Shown piece by piece: positions 6,459 through 7,092 of a stretch of DNA of 7,092 bases. The translations under genes were made by a program, and so were the position numbers. The DNA lies in the NCBI GenBank assembly GCA_031273665.1, contig JAISRK010000076.1, positions 1-7,092 on the forward strand, in the 5' to 3' direction. The first letter of the stretch is position 1, and each line of letters opens with the position of its first letter. The notes below the pieces were generated by a model that ran no database searches, was not told the origin of the DNA, and saw only the letters and a program-made list of their open reading frames with translations. The DNA is from Holosporales bacterium. GTDB taxonomy: Bacteria > Pseudomonadota > Alphaproteobacteria > UBA3830 > JAIRMZ01.

Positions 6459-6488
6459 AGTATATCGCTAGGCGCGATATTTTGAAAA
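6459..6488 (-). promoter_or_regulatory. Candidate mlaD promoter with embedded inverted repeat
   Basis: On the minus strand TTTTCA (6488-6483) and TATACT (6464-6459) are 18 bases apart, matching 4 of 6 and 5 of 6 sigma-70 consensus bases. They lie in the 103-bp spacer between the hdaA stop and the mlaD start. Transcription would begin about 30 bases before the ATG, leaving room for the AAGGAG site. This would give mlaD and the DUF2155 gene their own transcription start, separate from hdaA. Confidence 0.45.
6462..6480. repeat. Perfect 7-bp inverted repeat, possible operator
   Basis: ATATCGC (6462-6468) and GCGATAT (6474-6480) are exact reverse complements separated by 5 bases (TAGGC). The repeat fills the -10/-35 spacer of the candidate mlaD promoter and overlaps its -10 box. 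The geometry suits a dimeric repressor site. No T-run follows on either side, so a terminator is unlikely. No bound regulator can be named. Confidence 0.45.
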
Positions 6489-6523
6489 GAAAAGACACAT
6501 CTTCTTTGAGTGTGTGTATAAGC

Positions 6524-7092
6524 CTAGGATACAAGAGTATTTTCTATTTCCAATTCCTTTAAAAAAGGAACTGTTATCGGCCGTCTTTGCTGTAAAGAAG
6601 CATCGTTGAGCGCTTCTACCGTACGTAAAATTGTGGTGTAGCACCGCTCCAAACGGACAGATAAAAATTTTGCAACATCCGGAGAAAGGGCCACTCCACG
6701 CTTTCGGAAAAGCGCGATAAGAAGAGCTTCCACGAACGCTTCATCTGGCATCTCAATACCGACGGAAGACAGAGCTAGGCATCGAGACCGTACGTCATGT
6801 TTTTTTAAAGACCAGGAAGAAGGCGTTTTTCGATCCACAATCAAAATGCTTGCTTGTAACGACAGGCGAGTGTTCAAAAGATGAAAAAGCCAATCTTCGT
6901 CCCACACAACATCCGAAAATCCATCGATTAAAATGGGAATGGATGCGAGCGAAAGAGGTTGAACGTCTTGATTCCGTGGTGTCAAAAGACGAGCGCCCGA
7001 GACCTCTTGCCACAAACGACTTAAATGTGTTTTGCCAGAACCCGGTGGTCCATGAAGTACTAATCCATATGTTGGCCAATGCGGCCAGTTTT
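6524..7092 (-). CDS. hdaA: DnaA-like regulatory ATPase HdaA, N-terminus outside window
   Basis: HdaA is the alphaproteobacterial counterpart of Hda. With the sliding clamp it promotes hydrolysis of DnaA-bound ATP and so limits re-initiation of replication. The frame is open to the window edge (first complete codon at 7090), giving 188 visible residues; a full protein is usually about 220-240, so roughly 40 N-terminal residues, including any clamp-binding motif, are not visible. Walker A is GPPGSGKTHL (visible residues 14-23). A degenerate Walker B follows at ILIDGFSD (around 53-60), then LFHLLNTRL, an arginine pair in DVRSRCLAL (about 99-107), and the lid region ending ALFRKRGVALSPDVAKFL, RLERCY and RRPIT. 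No DnaA domain IV (DNA-binding) follows, which separates it from DnaA. The stop is 103 bp upstream of the mlaD ATG on the same strand. Confidence 0.9.
   Translation of the reverse strand, partial: NWPHWPTYGLVLHGPPGSGKTHLSRLWQEVSGARLLTPRNQDVQPLSLASIPILIDGFSDVVWDEDWLFHLLNTRLSLQASILIVDRKTPSSWSLKKHDVRSRCLALSSVGIEMPDEAFVEALLIALFRKRGVALSPDVAKFLSVRLERCYTTILRTVEALNDASLQQRRPITVPFLKELEIENTLVS

Noticed and set aside
6485..6515. ACACA/TGTGT hairpin followed by a CTTTTCTTTT run after hdaA (minus strand), as an intrinsic terminator
   Set aside because: The stem is 5 bp, AT-containing and has an 11-base loop, and the T-run is interrupted. It is too weak to call.
6421..6534. 38-residue N-terminal extension of mlaD from a TTG
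   Set aside because: It starts inside hdaA, would cross the candidate promoter, and shows no MCE-family likeness; the ATG at 6420 has a good AAGGAG site.
6795..7079. Minus-strand 94-codon frame overlapping hdaA
   Set aside because: The hdaA frame carries Walker A and the family motifs through the same bases; this is a shifted shadow.
1..7092. Mobile elements, CRISPR arrays, tRNAs, phage or toxin-antitoxin genes
   Set aside because: No transposase motifs, spaced direct repeats, tRNA cloverleaf blocks or typical toxin-antitoxin pairs were seen on either strand.

Overview
This window comes from an alphaproteobacterial chromosome. Four things point to this lineage: the SerC subtype (the form TIGRFAM calls Methanosarcina-type, usual in alphaproteobacteria), a DUF2155 exported protein next to an MlaD-type MCE protein, a short DnaA-like HdaA protein, and a mitochondrial-processing-peptidase-like M16 protease. 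Base composition looks moderate, roughly half GC by eye, which is lower than in most free-living Rhizobiales or Rhodobacterales. Genes are short and tightly packed. A host-associated or early-branching lineage (for example Holosporales-like) is possible, but this is inference. I see no mobile element, phage gene, CRISPR array or tRNA. The region reads as ordinary core chromosome with a few real oddities.

Layout. Bases 1-723 (+) hold the C-terminal 240 residues of phosphoserine aminotransferase SerC. A doubtful 39-codon ORF overlaps its stop as ATGA. Bases 959-1329 (-) encode the bacterial type A RNase P RNA, whose 5' and 3' ends pair as helix P1. A 113-bp divergent spacer separates rnpB from a plus-strand run of three closely spaced or overlapping genes: an M16 zinc peptidase (1443-2708), the DNA recombination protein RmuC (about 2714-4099) and a class V cysteine desulfurase (4086-5327). 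This run meets a minus-strand group tail to tail with overlapping stop codons. In minus-strand order the group is hdaA (cut by the window edge, 7092-6524), mlaD (6420-5977) and a DUF2155 exported protein (5980-5324). The last two overlap by ATGA.

Functions. The genes are housekeeping and only partly related. SerC makes serine. The RNase P RNA matures tRNA 5' ends. RmuC and HdaA act in DNA maintenance and replication control. The desulfurase mobilises sulfur. MlaD and the DUF2155 protein belong to the envelope. The mlaD and DUF2155 pair is a recurrent alphaproteobacterial neighbourhood, and it often carries an NDUFA12-like gene between the two that is absent here.

The best candidates for something unusual are these. 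The cysteine desulfurase carries an N-terminal extension that looks like a clean Sec signal peptide. A Shine-Dalgarno-like AGGAG sits where the family's normal start would be expected, but no start codon follows it. The DUF2155 protein lacks both cysteines that I remember as conserved in that family. A perfect 7-bp inverted repeat lies inside a good candidate promoter upstream of mlaD. The rnpB 3' end can form either helix P1 or a small terminator hairpin. I do not see a complete, undescribed multigene system.
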